The notes under the pieces: model-generated
What the model saw: only the letters and a program-made list of their open reading frames with translations
Database searches by the model: none
What the model was told of the DNA's origin: nothing
Part shown: positions 25,010-39,099 of the stretch, piece after piece
Layout of the letters: each line of letters begins with the position of its first letter
Position numbering within the stretch: position 1 is the first letter of the stretch
Made by a program: the position numbers and the translations under genes
Source of the DNA: Iris pallida
Taxonomy: Eukaryota; Streptophyta; Magnoliopsida; Asparagales; Iridaceae
Direction of reading: 5' to 3'
Length of the DNA: 64,000 bases
Assembly (NCBI GenBank): GCA_029216955.1
Contig: JANAVB010029819.1
Span: 29,809,435-29,873,434 of the forward strand

Positions 25010-25925
25010 CAGAGGTAATAAGGACATGGCATGCATGAAGATTTCTTCGATGGAGCCTTCCTACTCAGAGGTAATAAGAACGTGGTAGGAGTGGGCTCCA
25101 TGAAGGGGTACATAAAATGACTCAGAGGTAATGAGGACATGGAAGTTCTATGTAGAGGGATGATTTGTTTTTGGCGGAAGTGAAACGACTCAGAGGTAAC
25201 ATCGACGTGGTCGTTTTGGAAATTTGTGGATCCGTTACCCTTTTTATGCACTGAGAGTACGGGTAGTGGATCATGAGGGAGGAGCTCTTTCAGAAGAATA
25301 AGTTCAGAGGTATGGTTATACATGACTTACTACCTAAAAGAGTGATCGGAATGTAAGTCCAGAGGTACCTGCGGGTACATAACTCAGCAATCTGGGATAT
25401 TTGGAGGAAGAATGTGAGTTCAGCGGTACTGGAGGGTACATAACTCAACAATCTGGGATATTTGGAGGAAGAATGTGAGTTCAGCGGTACTGGAGGGTAC
25501 ATAACTCAATAATCTGGGATTTGGAGAATGTGAGTTCAGCGGTACCGGAGGGTACATAACTCAATAATCTAGAATTTGGAGAATGTGAGTTCAGCGGTAC
25601 CGGCGGGTACATAACTCAATAATCTGAAATTTGGAGAATGTGAGTTCAGCGGTACCGGCGGGTACATAACTCAATAATCTAGGATTTTTGGAGGAAGAAT
25701 GTGAGTTCAGCGGTACTGGAGGGTACATAACTCAGCAATCTGGGATATTTGGAGGAAGAATGTGAGTTCAGCAGTACTGGAGGGTACATAACTTAACAAT
25801 CTGGAATTTTGTGAATGTGAGTTCAGCGGTACCGGAGGGTACATAACTCAATAATCTGGAATTTGGAGAATGTGAGTTCAGAGGTACCGGTGGGTACATA
25901 ACTCAACAACCTAGAATTTGGAAAA
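25010..25925. repeat. Minisatellite between antisense gene and pol of element D
   Basis: At 25340-25925 about ten units of roughly 54-66 bp repeat, each holding GTGAGTTCAGCGGTAC, GGGTACATAACTCA and AATCTGGGATTTGGAG; two unit lengths alternate. At 25010-25330 about five divergent units share CTCAGAGGTAATAAGGAC. Tandem repeats in this 3' region are typical of Tat-lineage retrotransposons and are a known source of satellite DNA. Confidence 0.85.
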
Positions 25926-25931
25926 TGTCGT

Positions 25932-27428
25932 TTAGACATAATATTTCTTCAGGAACTTGCCGTTGACGGGCAACATGAGCAAGTCTCCGTTTTGTTTCGC
26001 GAGGCGGTAAGCACCGTTGGAGAATACAGCCTCAATGATAAATGGCCCTCCCCACTTTGGCTGGAATTTGCCGGCGGTTTTGTGAGTCATAACCATCGGC
26101 CTCCGAACTGCCAGAACGAGATTGCCCACTTGGAATGTTCTGATTTTGACCTTCTTGTTGAAGGCTCTGGAGATGCGTGCTTGGTATAGCTCGATTCGTT
26201 GCTGAGCCAAGAGGCGCTTTTCATCTAAGGCCTCCAACTCTTGTAGCCGGCGATGGTAGTTATCGTCCGTCGTCAATTGGTAAGTAAGAGCGACGCAGAG
26301 CGAAGGTATTTGAGTCTCCAATGGGAGAAGTGCCTCACTCCCGTACACCAGGGAGAATGGTGTGTTTCTAGTGGCCGTTCGGACTGTAGTACGGTACGCC
26401 CATAAGCATTCACCAAGCTTCTCGTTCCAGTCGCGTTTGTTGGTCGACACGAACTCCTTGAGCAACTTGATGATGGTTTTGTTGAATGCTTCTGCCAACC
26501 CATTCGCTGCCGGATTGTATGGCGTCGAAGCAATATTCTGAATTCGATGCTTGTCGTAGAATCGATAGAAGGCATGGCTTGCAAACTGCGGACCATTATC
26601 GTGGATGATCCTTCAGGGCAGTCCAAAGCGATAAATGACATAATGCTTGAGGAAGCTGATCACATTTGAAGTCTTCACTTATGCAAGCGGAACAGCTTCC
26701 GCCTATTTGGAGAAGTAATCTGTGATTGCGAGTATGAAGCGATGTCCTCGGGAAGAAGGCGGAGTGATCGGACCGATGATATCCATTCCCCATGCTTCGA
26801 ATGGCCAGGACGCCACTGTCGGATGTAGAAATTCGGATGGCTGGTGGATGAAGTCAGCGTGGACTTGGCAGGCTTTGCACTTTCTTGCATAGTCTATCGC
26901 ATCTGCTACCATCGTGGGCCAGTAGTAGCCCATTCGGCGAAGACGGTCTTGCAATTTTGGGCCAGGCTGATGGGCCCCACAGACACCGTCATTAGCTTCA
27001 CGTACGGCTTCTTTGGATTCTGCGTTTGACAGACACCGAAGTAATAATCCATCGTAGGATCGGCGATACAGCATTTTCGTCTCTGTATCGTAGAAGAATC
27101 TGAGAGAACACCTTCTGATGGAGGTGGCTTCCTTTGGGTTCTCGGGCAGGATGTCGTAGACTACGAAGTCTATGAATGGTTGTCTCCAGTCTGGTACTTC
27201 GTCGATCGTCTGAGCGGAATAACTCGCCACGAATTGAACGTTGTTCTTGGGAGAGACCAGTTCATGGCCTATTACGTCCACCAAATGATGAATATGGTTT
27301 GGCACTGCTAGGGAAGCGGCAAGGCCTGCTAGGGCATCGGCTTCGATATTTTGGAGTCTGGGAACGTGTTCGATGAAGAACCCTTCAAATGACGAGATGA
27401 TGTTGATCGCTATTTGGTGATAGGGGAT
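25932..27428 (-). pseudogene. Element D pol: end of second RNase H and integrase (broken)
   Basis: Minus strand from 27428: end of the archaeal-type RNase H (VPRLQNIEADALAGLA), a zinc-binding region (GVCGAHQPGPKL, then CKACQVH; the expected first His reads Asn), the integrase core with GMDIIGPI, HDNGPQF and NGLAEAFNKT supplying the D-D-E triad, and a C-terminal domain with VRRPMV and KFQPKWGGPFII. The true stop is at 25932. Three premature stops lie in the core at 26703 (TAG where DYFSK-W is expected), 26679 (TAA) and 26613 (TGA). The upstream part of the RNase H is at 36761 onward, beyond element E. Confidence 0.88.
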
Positions 27429-27433
27429 CATGT
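27429..27433. repeat. Target-site duplication of element E, left (CATGT)
   Basis: CATGT here and at 36756-36760, both within D's RNase H coding sequence. Confidence 0.85.
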
Positions 27434-27842
27434 TGTAAAACCCCTATTTTTTTTAAATAATTTTATTTATTTATTTTATTAGACTTAAAAATAAATTTAT
27501 ACAATTTGTGGTTTTATTTATTTTTGCCTTTTATGGCAATTTAAATTTGTGTATATGTAAAAATATATTTTAGATGTATTATATATATAGTTAGATAATA
27601 TTAAACTTTTATTTCAAATTTAAATTTGATTTACTGTGAATTGAATTTATATATATATATATAGATATGTTTAAATATATTAAATATTTTGATAGATAAT
27701 ATTTAATTTGTTATTTGTTTTTTAAATGGATTATGGTATATATATGGATAGATACATATACATATATATAGAGTTATATATATTTAAAAAGATTAGAAAG
27801 AAAAAGATAAGATTTAGAAAAAGAAAAAAAAAGAAGAGAAAA

Positions 27843-27868
27843 GGGTGGTCGGCCCCACCCGACCACCC
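27843..27868. repeat. Hairpin in E 5' LTR
   Basis: A 10-bp perfect stem, GGGTGGTCGG and CCGACCACCC, with a 6-nt loop. The same hairpin is at 34206-34231 in the 3' LTR. A second smaller stem (AAAGGGG/CCCCTTT) lies at 27965-27983. Confidence 0.75.
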
Positions 27869-28018
27869 CAACCTAAAGACAAAGAATAAGCAACAGCAGC
27901 AAGTAGCACTAAGTGCGCGCCCCCCGCCCCCTAAAGGAATAAGCAGCTGTAGCTGCAACTAAATAAAGGGGGCCGACCCCTTTTATTCAAACATCAGCTA
28001 TTATTCGAAAACCCCCCA

Positions 28019-28130
<112 letters not shown>

Positions 28131-30446
28131 CTCTCAAAAGAAAACCCTAATCACCTCCTTCCTCTCCTCCTTTCTCTTTCCCACTCCAAGGCGAAGCTCG
28201 GACGAACCATGGCGAAGCCGTGCTCGCGAAGAAGACAAAGGAACCATCGACAAACAACAACAGATTCCCACTTTAAGTTATCCCACTTCCCCGTTAGATT
28301 TCTCTCTCGATTCTAGTTCGTTTTTAGATCCATAAATTTGTGTAGAAAGCCCACATGACCCTCTTCGAGATCCCCCAGGTGGATTTCGACATGGCCATCC
28401 AACTTGCTCGAAAAATCGAGACGAAGTAGGAGTAAAACCCACTTTTCTAAATATTAAAAACTGTCGTAAAACACCAACTTGTCGGCCACTTTTCTTGCTG
28501 TCCATTAAGCTTTTGTAAAAACTAATTATAGGCAGTCAAAGACAACCTAACCGAGATTGTAACGCACCTTTTGGATTCACTTTTCATCTAGTATGTAGAA
28601 AGTTACACGTTGTTAAAGTTTTCCGAAAAACTGTAAATTCTGTTTTCAAAAAAGTAGAGAAACACTCCGATACGGCGTCTGTTCCGACAAACCGGGCAAC
28701 GTGGTCGCGCACTATACGCATCGAAAGACGCATATGGATGTTATCGACGTGTGGGAACTGACGAAACTCGATTTCATTGCATGTGCGAGACGAAATCAAT
28801 GCGTATCCGTCAAGATACCCCGTATCGACTCTTTGCAAATTAAGTCACAACTTTGTGCACACTCATCATATCGCGATGAAACATGCGCCATTGGACTCAA
28901 AATATTTTTTTGGTCATGTGAGCCAAGTTTGGTCCGATTCTGAGACCGTTGATCGGGACGCTATTTTGGCGGGCCCACAATCCCACTCAACAGGCAATTT
29001 TGTGCACAGCCCACCGGAATCCAAAATTGGACATACCGTTGGGTTCGTCTCCTTAAAACAAATCCGTAGACATATAGTTTGACGACTTTAGAGACCGTAA
29101 ATTTTGGCACGTATTTTGGTGCAAAGCGGGTCCAACGGCAGACATCGTTTTGATCCGAAATTACGATTTTGCCCCTGTTCCAGAATTTAACTTTTGGACA
29201 GGCGTTTCCTAGGCATATCTTTTATACCAAACTCGTTCGTGATGTTTGTTTCAGCATCCGGAGCTTCTTGTGGATTTTGACTTTCGTGTTGACAATTCTG
29301 ATTGTTGGATTTTGCTGCTTCTCGCACCACCCGCAGGCAAGATACCTTGCCATTATACTATTTATATTCAGTTGAATTTTATTACATATCACTATTTATT
29401 ATTTTCAGTTCTTGTAGTTCTTGATTTATTGTCTGCACAGTGATATTAGATATACTTTGTTATTATCCTTTGATTGCATATGGACTTAGAGTTAAGAGAC
29501 TACCGTTGTAGTGTATTGCATATACCTCGACACCGTTGTACCACAAGGATGTGTGAGATGAGTAGCATGTAGAGGTTCTTGTGTGTGGGCTGATCCCCCA
29601 TGTGCATGCGTTAGGGCTAACTGCTAATAGAGGCGTGTTAGGTGACTTAGCAGTTAGTAGCGATACATGGTCGTGGATGCGACTTGACAGGTACATTGGG
29701 TGGGGAGAACAATACCTGACGTATGGGCTTCTTTGCACTTCCCTACTTACCTGTGCGCTCCGTCGGAGACGCAGGCTCCAGGTGCCCTCTGACGTTTTCC
29801 AGAGCGTCATGGACGTAGCCCCTTGCATATGATGCCCTCTGACGATCTTCGGACGTTACGGACGTAGGCCCCTGGTGCCCTATATAGGGACTATGCCGAT
29901 CCTATTTACAGCCAGGGCTCATGCGTTGAAGGATTGTTTCTCAAAATTGCATGTTCATTTTAGTATGGTTAGAGTACCTTATTTATGTCTTGTCACTTTC
30001 TTTGATTGTGGCATATTTTATATTCAGTATTTATATGGCATATTTATGTATCTTGTTACGTCCCTCTGAGGACCTGGTTATCTCTCCAGGTGTGTGCTTT
30101 TATGATTTTGCAGGTGTTCTAGCCAAGGCCGTGATCTTCTCTATTCTTTCGAAGACGATTGCGCTTGGTTCGTCTCATTATTTTATCGATCACTTCTTGT
30201 ACATTTTATTTGAGATAGTTGGTAGTGGACTTTGTCTCCGCCCAACGACTTTATACATGACAAAATTCAAAGTTGCTTTTATATAATTTATTTATCCAGT
30301 GGATGAGATTTAGTTATTATGGTTCTACTGCATTTTACAGCTTATATATTCATACGAGGTTTTCATATATTGGAGTATACTTCGTATGTATGCAGCTGGC
30401 ATGGATACGTATCTAGTCCTAAATATTTTGGGACTGGGGCGTTACA

Positions 30447-33400
30447 TGTTTTTGTGGTGGCATATGCAGGTCGAGTTTGTCACTTCGGTTACGTTACTGT
30501 ACCGATGTGAACCTGCAACATAGGATTAGAATTATAGGAATCTCATTCATACAGCTTGACCTCTTTCCTTGGCTTCAAATTCCGAACTCTCGTTCGACTT
30601 CCTTGAATTACATCTTGCTTGATTCCTTTCCACCGTTGATTCTTATTTTCATGCTTAGTGTCAACTAGGAAGATGACTACACTAGTATATGCTCATAGGT
30701 CAAACACATGGCTAGAATGGTTATATTGGCAATTGGAATACATCCAAGACTCTAATTTAGTTGAAAAGTTTTTTTGTGATTTAATGATGAGTCATTTGTA
30801 AAGTAGAATATTGCCACGGAAAGTTTTAATCATGAGATTTCTAAATAGTAAACACCAGGGGATTTATAGAATTTTATACTTGGTTTAAGAAATTGATTGG
30901 CTTTTTGAGAATTGATGATTTATTAAGTTATAGCTATACATCTTTGCATAAGTAAAATATTGATTTGCTTTTCGAGTTATGATAATTGTGGGTTTTGGGG
31001 TGATAGATATACATCCTTGAATAAATATAAAATTTATTTGATTTCGAGTTTTGACGTGTATGATTTATTGTATTATAGTTATACACCTTTGAACAGATAT
31101 AAATTTGGTTTGAAAATGATCTTAGCTTTTAAAAATGGCCATAGGAATTATTTAAATTTGAGTTGTACAACTTGTGATTTTCGTGTTAATTAAATTTTGA
31201 ATTTTAAAGTGGAAGTAATGACGGTGAATTTTGGTTTAAAATATTTGAAAGTTATGAAAACGATTTTTGAGAATTTTTCTTTATTTTAAATTGTGTCCTA
31301 TGATTGAGGATTTACAAATCTATTTAGATTTTTGGTAAAAAAAAATTGACTGATAAGATTATTTGAAAATTTAGTTTAATGAGGGATTGCTAATATTAAA
31401 AAAAAAATTTGATAATTTCGAAAGATGTGATGGAAAGTTATTTTGATTGATTAAAAGAAGTTACCATTTAATAGTTGTGTTTTTGTTGGAATAACTTAGC
31501 ATGAATATAAGTTAAAATTTATGAGAACATTGAGCTTAATTTTTGAGATTGCTTTTAATATGCTAAGAGTTTTATTATGATTTATTTGAAAAATTTTGAG
31601 TGTTAAAATTTTGATTGATTGTGAAATTTTATGGATTCATAAATTATGAACTCATGAGTTAAATAGTTGAGTTTAAACGTTAATTTTGGAAAGGGTTAGT
31701 AGTAACGTGAAAAAAAAAATTTGCTTTGAGATTTATGAGAGTGATTTAAAATTTTTATGATGAATTTGAACTGCTTAGAGTGAATACAAATTTGGTGGTT
31801 TATTTTTAAAAGTTTATTTTTGAAACTTTTGGAGGATACTGGAGTTAAATATTAATGGTAGGCCACAAAGGTAGCCCTAATGAGTTAAAAGTATTCCACA
31901 CTAATTGCCATGTCATCCATGACCATGATAGTAGTATATACACAAGTGTTGTTAGTCATCTATCCAGCTGTGTGACTGTATTTCCACCTCGGCTTACTCG
32001 ACCTTCATTCAATTCTAGATCTTTTAATTGCGACCTTCATTTGAATAATGATTTAAATTGTTCCTTAACTGTATTCATTTAGGATACTATCTTCTCACTA
32101 GAACTGTGCCCCTAAATTATTATTTTTATGGATTCTTTAATTAAATTTATTTCATGCTTTAACTTGATTTTTTTTGGGCATTAATTATCACCTCGTGAAC
32201 TCCCACTTTCTATTTTAGATCTTTTGGCGTCCCTTACCGTGACTTGGATATTTGGAGCACAACTCTAGACTTTTCCATCCAACAAATTTCATGTGTAAGA
32301 CCTAGACAAGACCACCTTCATGTAGATATATCATGTCCCACTAAAATACGTCTCCTTGTACACTATTTTCATGATATGACCTTTTAATCAAAATGGCTAA
32401 ACTATAACCTTTACCATGATACCGATATATTTTGACCACGGATAGGGATTCAACCTCGACTCAATTCTTTCGACCCGATATGTGATTTTGTTCTACTTAA
32501 CTCCTTAAATGCTTATATTTGTGCTTTATCTTGATTGCTTAACCCATTGTCCCATCACACTACTAGCTTAACTCTTGTAAGTTGGGTAGAATACATGACG
32601 ACCTAACAAACCTTTGTCCTTGCGACCCTATTGATAAGTTTACGCAGACTATAAATTCAGAGGACCCTACCTTATCAAGTCTACCCAGCCATAGATGAAG
32701 AAACACTGGGACAACTGTATAGGCCCAAACTTCGGGCGAGCCTTGATTTTAAAAGATCTTGGACTATTTTAAATTCCTTCATCAGTACCTTCCTTGCTCA
32801 TATTTTGACAATCTCATGCTGCTAAGGTAGCTTCAGTTTTGCAATCTTATTTTTTTCCAAGCTTGATCATGACATATTTTATTGGGTGCACCCACTAAAC
32901 ATATTGTCTAATCAGAACCGGTGCATGATGGTCTGATCAACTTATTGCACTTTGGTTCGCTTATCATATCTTATTCTATGCGGATGGAGACGTAGTTAAA
33001 CCTGCCTTAGGGTCTCTTCCGCGACAGCCTTGACAATCCTCTTTTGAATTATTTTTGCCTCCTATGAACCCCGCAATTCGTACTCAATATATAACACCGT
33101 CTTTGAAACCTTTGTTGTTCTTATCTTTTACTTATTTTGGAAAGACAAGGCACTGTACTTGCTAAGATAGACTCAAGGTATCATCTTTGGTTGCCCAATC
33201 GGTTAATTATACATGAAATGTAGATAGCCATCGACCGACTAATGTGGCTGTACCCTCGCCTTTAACTGCTCTTCATTTTCTCAACCCTAGAATTATTATC
33301 GTGTCCTTCCAATTATTCTTGCGCACTCGAGAATGATTCTAATAATTTACTTCAATCAAACTCTCAATCGAGGCGATTAGTCTCCAGTTTCTCTCTAGGA

Positions 33401-33705
33401 ACCACATCTCCCAAATGTCTAAATTATTCTCTTTGATCTACTCAATTCCTTATTACTCTCCAAATTGGATTTTCGAAATTTTGCTACCTTCACTAGCAAC
33501 CCTTATTCCATTCCATAACCATGATATATTTTTGAATATATCAACTCCATAATTTTCTATTGCATGGTGGTGTTGAACGCCGTTTTATCGCCTCCTCCAA
33601 AATTTAATTGTATTTTGGCATTGACGAACTCTTCCTATCCCTCAATCCTATCTACCCTATTAATCCTAAATTTCGAGGACGAAATTCTTGTAAGTTGGGT
33701 AGGAT
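30447..33705 (+). other. Element E internal region, non-coding
   Basis: AT-rich, no ORF above about 77 codons and no zinc knuckle, protease or RT motif. It starts with a leader shared with C and G and ends with TTTCGAGGACGAAATT plus GTAAGTTGGGTAGGA, a poor purine tract. Nothing else recognisable. Confidence 0.75.
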
Positions 33706-33953
33706 GTAAAACCCCTATTTTTTTAAATAAAATTTTTTATTTATTTTATTAGACTTAAAAATGAATTTATACAATTTGTGGTTTTATTTATTTTTGCCTT
33801 TTATGGCAATTTAAATTTGTGTATATGTAAAAATATATTTTAGATGTATTATATATATAGTTAGATAATATTAAACTTTTATTTCAAATTTTGGAGATTT
33901 AATAAACATGTTTAATCTGTTAAGATATTATTAATTTGATTTGATTTACTGTG

Positions 33954-34036
<83 letters not shown>

Positions 34037-34365
34037 AAATATATTAAATATTTTGATAGATAATATTTAATTTGTTATTTGTTTTTTTAAATGGATTATG
34101 GTATATATATACAGATAGATACATATACATATATATAGAGTTATATATATTTAAAAAGATTAGAAAGAAAAAGATAAGATTTAGAAAAAAAAAGAGAAGA
34201 GAAAAGGGTGGTCGGCCCCACCCGACCACCCCAACCCAAAGACAAAGAATAAGCAACAGCAGCATGTAGCACTAAGTGCGCGCCCCCTGCCCCCTAAAGG
34301 AATAACTAAATAAAGGGGGCCGACCCCTTTTATTCAAACATCAGCTAGTATTCGAAAACCCCCCA

Positions 34366-34443
<78 letters not shown>

Positions 34444-36755
34444 CTCTCAAAAGAAAACCCTAATCACCTCCTTCCTCTCCTCCTTTCTCTTCCCCACTCC
34501 ACGGCGAAGCTCAGACGCACCATGGCGAAGCCGTGCTCGCGAAGAAGACAAAGGAACCATCGACAAACAACAACAGATTCCCACTTTAAGGTATCCCACT
34601 TCCCCGTTAGATTTCTCCCTCGATTCTAGTCCGTTTTTAGATCCGAAAATTTGTGTAGAAAGCCCACATGACCCTCTTCGAGATCCCCTAGGTGGATTTC
34701 GACATGGCCATCCAACTTGCTCGAAAAATCGAGACGAAGTTGGAGTAAAACCCACTTTTCTGAATATTAAAAACTGTCGTAAAACACCAACTTGTCGGCC
34801 ACTTTTCTTGCTGTCCATTAAGCTTTCGTAAAAATTAATTGGAGGCAGTCAAAGACAACCTAACAGAGATTGTAACACACCTTTTGGATTCACTTTTCAT
34901 CTAGTATGTAGAAAGTTACACGTTGTTAAAGTTTTCCAAAAAACTGTAAATTCTGTTTTCAAAAAAGTAGAGAAACACTCTGATACGGCATCTGTCCCGA
35001 CAAACCGGGCGACGTGGTCGCGCACTATACGCATCGAAAGACGCGTATGGATGTTGTCGATGTGTGGGAACTGACGGAACTCGATTGCATTGCATGTGCG
35101 CGACGAAATCAATGCGTATCTGTCAAGATACCCCGTATCGACTCTTTACAAATTAAGTCACAACTTTGTGCATACTCATCATATCGCGATGAAACTTGCG
35201 CCATAGGACTCGAAATATTTTTCTAGTCCTGTGAGCCAAGTTTGGTCCGATTCTGAGACCGTTGATCGGGACGCTATTTTGGCGGGCCCATAATCCCACT
35301 CAATAGGCGATTTTGTGCACAGCCCACCGGAATCCAAAATTGGACATACCGTTGGGTTCGTCTCCTCAAAACAAATTCGTAGACATATAGTTTGACGACT
35401 TTAGAGATCGTAGATTTTGGCACGCATTTCGGTGCAAAGCGGGTCCAACGGCGGACATCGTTTTTACCCGAAATTACGATTTTGTTCCTGTTCCAGAATT
35501 TAACTTTTGGACAGGCGTTTCCTAGGCATATCTTTTATACCAAACTCGTTCGTGATGTTTGTTTCAGTATCCGGAGCTTCTTGTGGATTTTGACTTTCGT
35601 GTTGACAATTCTGATTGTTGGATTTTGCTGCTTCTTGCACCACCCGCAGGCAAGATACCTTGCCATTATACTGTTTATATTCAGTTGCATTTTATTACAT
35701 ATCACTGTTCATTATTTTCAGTTCTTGTAGTTCTTGATTTATTGTCTGCACAGTGATATTAGATATACTTTGTTATTATCCTTTGATTGCATATGGACTT
35801 AGAGTTAAGAGACTACCGTTGTAGTGTATTGCATATACCTCGACACCGTTGTACCACAAGGATGTGTGAGATGAGTAGCATAGGTTCTTGTGTGTGGGCT
35901 GATCCCCCATGTGCATGCATTAGGGCTAACTGCTAATAGAGGCGTGTTAGGTGACTTAGCAGTTAGTAGCGATACATGGTCGTGGATGCGACTTGACAGG
36001 TACATTGGGTGGGGAGAACAATACCTGACGTATGGGCTTCTTTGCACTTCCCTACTTACCTGTGCGCTCCGCCGGAGACGCAGGCTCCAGGTGCCCTCTG
36101 ACGTTTTCCAGAGCGTTATGGACGTAGCCCCTTGCACATGATGCCCTCTGACGATCTTCGGACGTTACGGACGTAGGCCCCTGGTGCCCTATATGGGGAC
36201 TATGCCGATCCTATTTACAGTCAGGGCTCATGCGTTGAAGGATTGTTTCTCAAAATTGCATGTTCACTTTAGTATGGTTAGAGTACCTTATTTATGTCTT
36301 GTCACTTTCTTTGGTTGTAGCATATTTTATATTCAGTATTTATATGGCATGTTTATGTATCTTGTTACGTCCCTCTGAGGACCTGGTTATCTCTCCAGGT
36401 GTGTGCTTCTGTGATTTTACAGGTGTTCTAGCCAAGGCCGTGATCTTCTCTATTCTTTCGAAGATGATTGCGCTTGGTTCGTCTTATTATTTTATCGATC
36501 ACTTCTTTTACATTTTATTTGAGATAGTTGGTAGTGGACTTTGTCTCCGCCCAACAACTTTATACATAACAAAATTCAAAGTTACTTTTATATAATTTAT
36601 TTATCCAGTGGATGAGATTTAGTTATTATGGTTCTACTGCATTTTACAGCTTATGTATTCATACGAGGTTTTCATATATTGGAGTATACTTCGTATGTAT
36701 GCAGCTGGCATGGATACGTATCTAGTCCTAAGTATTTTGGGACTGGGGCGTTACA
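33706..36755 (+). repeat. Element E 3' LTR
   Basis: Matches the 5' LTR over its length, with an additional segment (about 33890-33945) and a pure TA tract (33961-34034) not present in that form in the 5' copy. Confidence 0.88.
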
Positions 36756-36760
36756 CATGT
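36756..36760. repeat. Target-site duplication of element E, right (CATGT)
   Basis: Second copy of the 5-bp duplication. Confidence 0.85.
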
Positions 36761-36902
36761 CTTTATGGCGGACTTCGTACGAACCCTGGATCTGATTGAC
36801 GATTAACTGTGAATCGCCGTATGCTTCAAGATATTCTATTCCCAGCTCTCTTACAAATTGGAGGCCAATGACTAAAGCGTTGTACTCGGCCATATTGTTA
36901 GA
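36761..36902 (-). pseudogene. Element D pol: second (archaeal-type) RNase H, middle part
   Basis: Minus strand after the TGA at 36903-36905: SNNMAEYNALVIGLQFVREL, then YLEAYGDSQLIVNQIQGSYE and VRHKDM, at which point element E is inserted. The E and D positions (AEYNAL, GDSQL) match plant RNase HI-like domains acquired by the Tat lineage. The domain begins upstream in the previous frame (MFFDGAST) and ends at 27428. Confidence 0.85.
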
Positions 36903-39099
36903 TCATGGTTTTGTGAGGGAGTAAGCGCGATTGATAACCAGTCCGAAAGAAGAAACCAGCACCACCCCGACTCCGACGACGATGTTGCCCTTGGGTCCGG
37001 TAGTTGAAGCACCGTCGAAGAACATTCGCCATATATCATCGTGAGAGGCCGCATGCGAGTCGGCGGTCTCATCTGGGATTTCTTCATATATTCTGGCCGA
37101 CTCCGAGCCTGGGTGGGCTGCTAAAAAGTCTGCCAGTGCTTGACCTTTAACAGCCTTTTGCGGGACGAAGACCATATGGTAGGGGGACGGTAATATTGCC
37201 CATATAGCGAGGCGAGAGCTGAGTGCCCCTGGTTTTGTCATGAGGACCCTGAGGGGATTGACTTGTGATATCACATGTATGGTTTGCCCCGTGACATAGT
37301 GTCGCGTCTTTTGAATGGCGAACTCCAGGGCGAGCCATTCCTTCTCTACGGCAGTATATCGGTGTTCTGGCCCCATTATCATTCGACTGAGGTAATATAT
37401 AGCCTGCTCATGGCCTGCATCGTTGTTTTGTGCTAGCAGAGCGCCGAAGGAATGCTCCATTGCTCGTACATATAACAGGAATGGTTTTCCAGCAACTGGG
37501 GCCACCAGGACTGGCGGGTTCGACACGTATTCTTTGATGTTGTCGAAGGCACGTTGGCATTCTTCATCCCATACGAATGAGACGCCCTTCCTCATGAGAT
37601 GAGTGAATGGCTGACATCGCCCGGAGAGGTTAGAGATAAACCTCCTGATGTAGGCTAGCCTCCCTTGAAGGCCTCGGAGTTCACGGAGATTTCTCGGGGG
37701 ACTCATCTCCATGATTGCCTTCGTCTTCTCAGGGTCTACGTGGATACCCTGGGAGGTGATGATGAAACCCAGGAGTTTTCTACTGGATACACCCAAGAAG
37801 GATTTGGTAGGATTCATTTTTAAGTTGTACGCTCGCATGAGGTCGAATACCGTACTCAGATCCTGCAGATGGTCTCCCTTATAGCGACTCTTGACGGCGA
37901 TGTCATCAACATAGCACTCCACGATCTTGCGTAAGTGGTCCCTGAAGATGATACTCATGGCTCTTTGATATGTGGCGCCAGCGTTCTTTAAACCGAAAGG
38001 CATGACTGTGTAACAGAACGTGCCTATTGATGTTCGGAATGATGTATGTATGCTTTTCGTCGTCGGGAGACATCTTGATTTGGTTATACCCCGAGAAGCC
38101 ATCCATAAACGACATACGTTTGAAGCCGCAGGTATTGTCAATCATGATGTCTGTGATAGGGAGAGGGAACTCATCTTTGGGGCATGCCTCGTTCAGATTG
38201 CGGAAGTCGATGCAGATTCGAATCTTTCTATTCTTTTTGAGGACCGGTACTATGTTGGCGACCCAGTCCGGGTGTTGTTCCTCATGAATAAAGCCGCTGG
38301 CTATCAGTTTGTTGACTTCGGCTTCGATCGCATCAATGATGCCTGGGCGGAAGCGTCGTTGTTGTTGTTTGACTGGCTTTGCATCTGGCCGAATGTTGAG
38401 CTTGTGAAGAGCAACATCGGGGTTTAGTCCTAGCATGTCTTCATCGCTCCAGGCGAACACATCAATATATTCTTTGACAAGTTCCAGTAGTGATTTTCGC
38501 TCTTCATCTGTAAGATTCTTGCTGACGAAGATGGGTTTTGGGGAGGATTCATCACCGAGATCAACTTGTACAACCTCATCCTCAGTGGGAGGCTCTCTTT
38601 GTTCGAACCGCTTCTTCCACTGTGCATCTGGTTGTTGTGCCCATGGCTCTAGCTCAAGAAGTTCGGGAATGTCTTCATCTTCTTCGTAGGCATCGGCAAG
38701 TGCCATATTGACGAACCAGACTTGCCTGAGAATGTCCCCGATGCTGATATATGAATCGGAAGTGGGTGATCCGGTTGAGTGTGAGTGCCAGTCGCATTCT
38801 TTGTCTGAGCTTTCGGGTGTTGTCACAGGTGTGATATAACCTAGCCCACGTCTGGTCTTGTTATAGTAATCTCGTGGTTTCCCAGCTGGGATCGGCGATT
38901 GTAAGTGTAACCGCCGTCCAGTGCCGTAGTTCAAGCCTGGTGTAGTTCCCAGATCATATCCTTGTTTTTGCATAAGGTACTTGGATTGGGAACTATACAG
39001 ATAAAGGGGCAATCTCCCGGTGTCGGGTTCGAGCTCAACTTCTTCCATCTTGAAGGGCTGTGGATTATTCTTCCGACCGAAGATGATTGGATGGTACCC
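36903..39099 (-). pseudogene. Element D pol: reverse transcriptase and first RNase H (frameshifted)
   Basis: From 39099: a linker, then the RT N-terminal part (DFRNLNEACPKDEFPLP, MSFMDGFSGYNQIKM). The frame shifts near 38045 through a 4-bp direct duplication (ACATACAT on the minus strand). The new frame continues with VMPFGLKNAGATYQRAM, CYVDDIAVKS (catalytic YVDD), the connection, and a gypsy RNase H (IYYLSRMIMGPEHRYTAVEK). It ends at the start of the second RNase H (MFFDGAST) with a TGA at 36903. Protein order and motifs place it in the Tat lineage. Confidence 0.9.

Noticed and set aside
25340..25925. CRISPR-like regularly spaced repeat
   Set aside because: Units are contiguous tandem copies without unique spacers and the sequence is a plant retrotransposon; it is a minisatellite.
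28209..28330. ATG after a CT-rich leader in the LARD LTR, reading [10 protein letters not shown]
   Set aside because: Short frame, ends soon, no domain; possibly a captured 5' leader but not supportable as a gene.
29951..30286. 111-codon hydrophobic plus-strand frame in E LTR (repeated at 36260)
   Set aside because: Present in both LTR copies only because LTRs are duplicates; no conserved domain and AT-driven hydrophobic composition.
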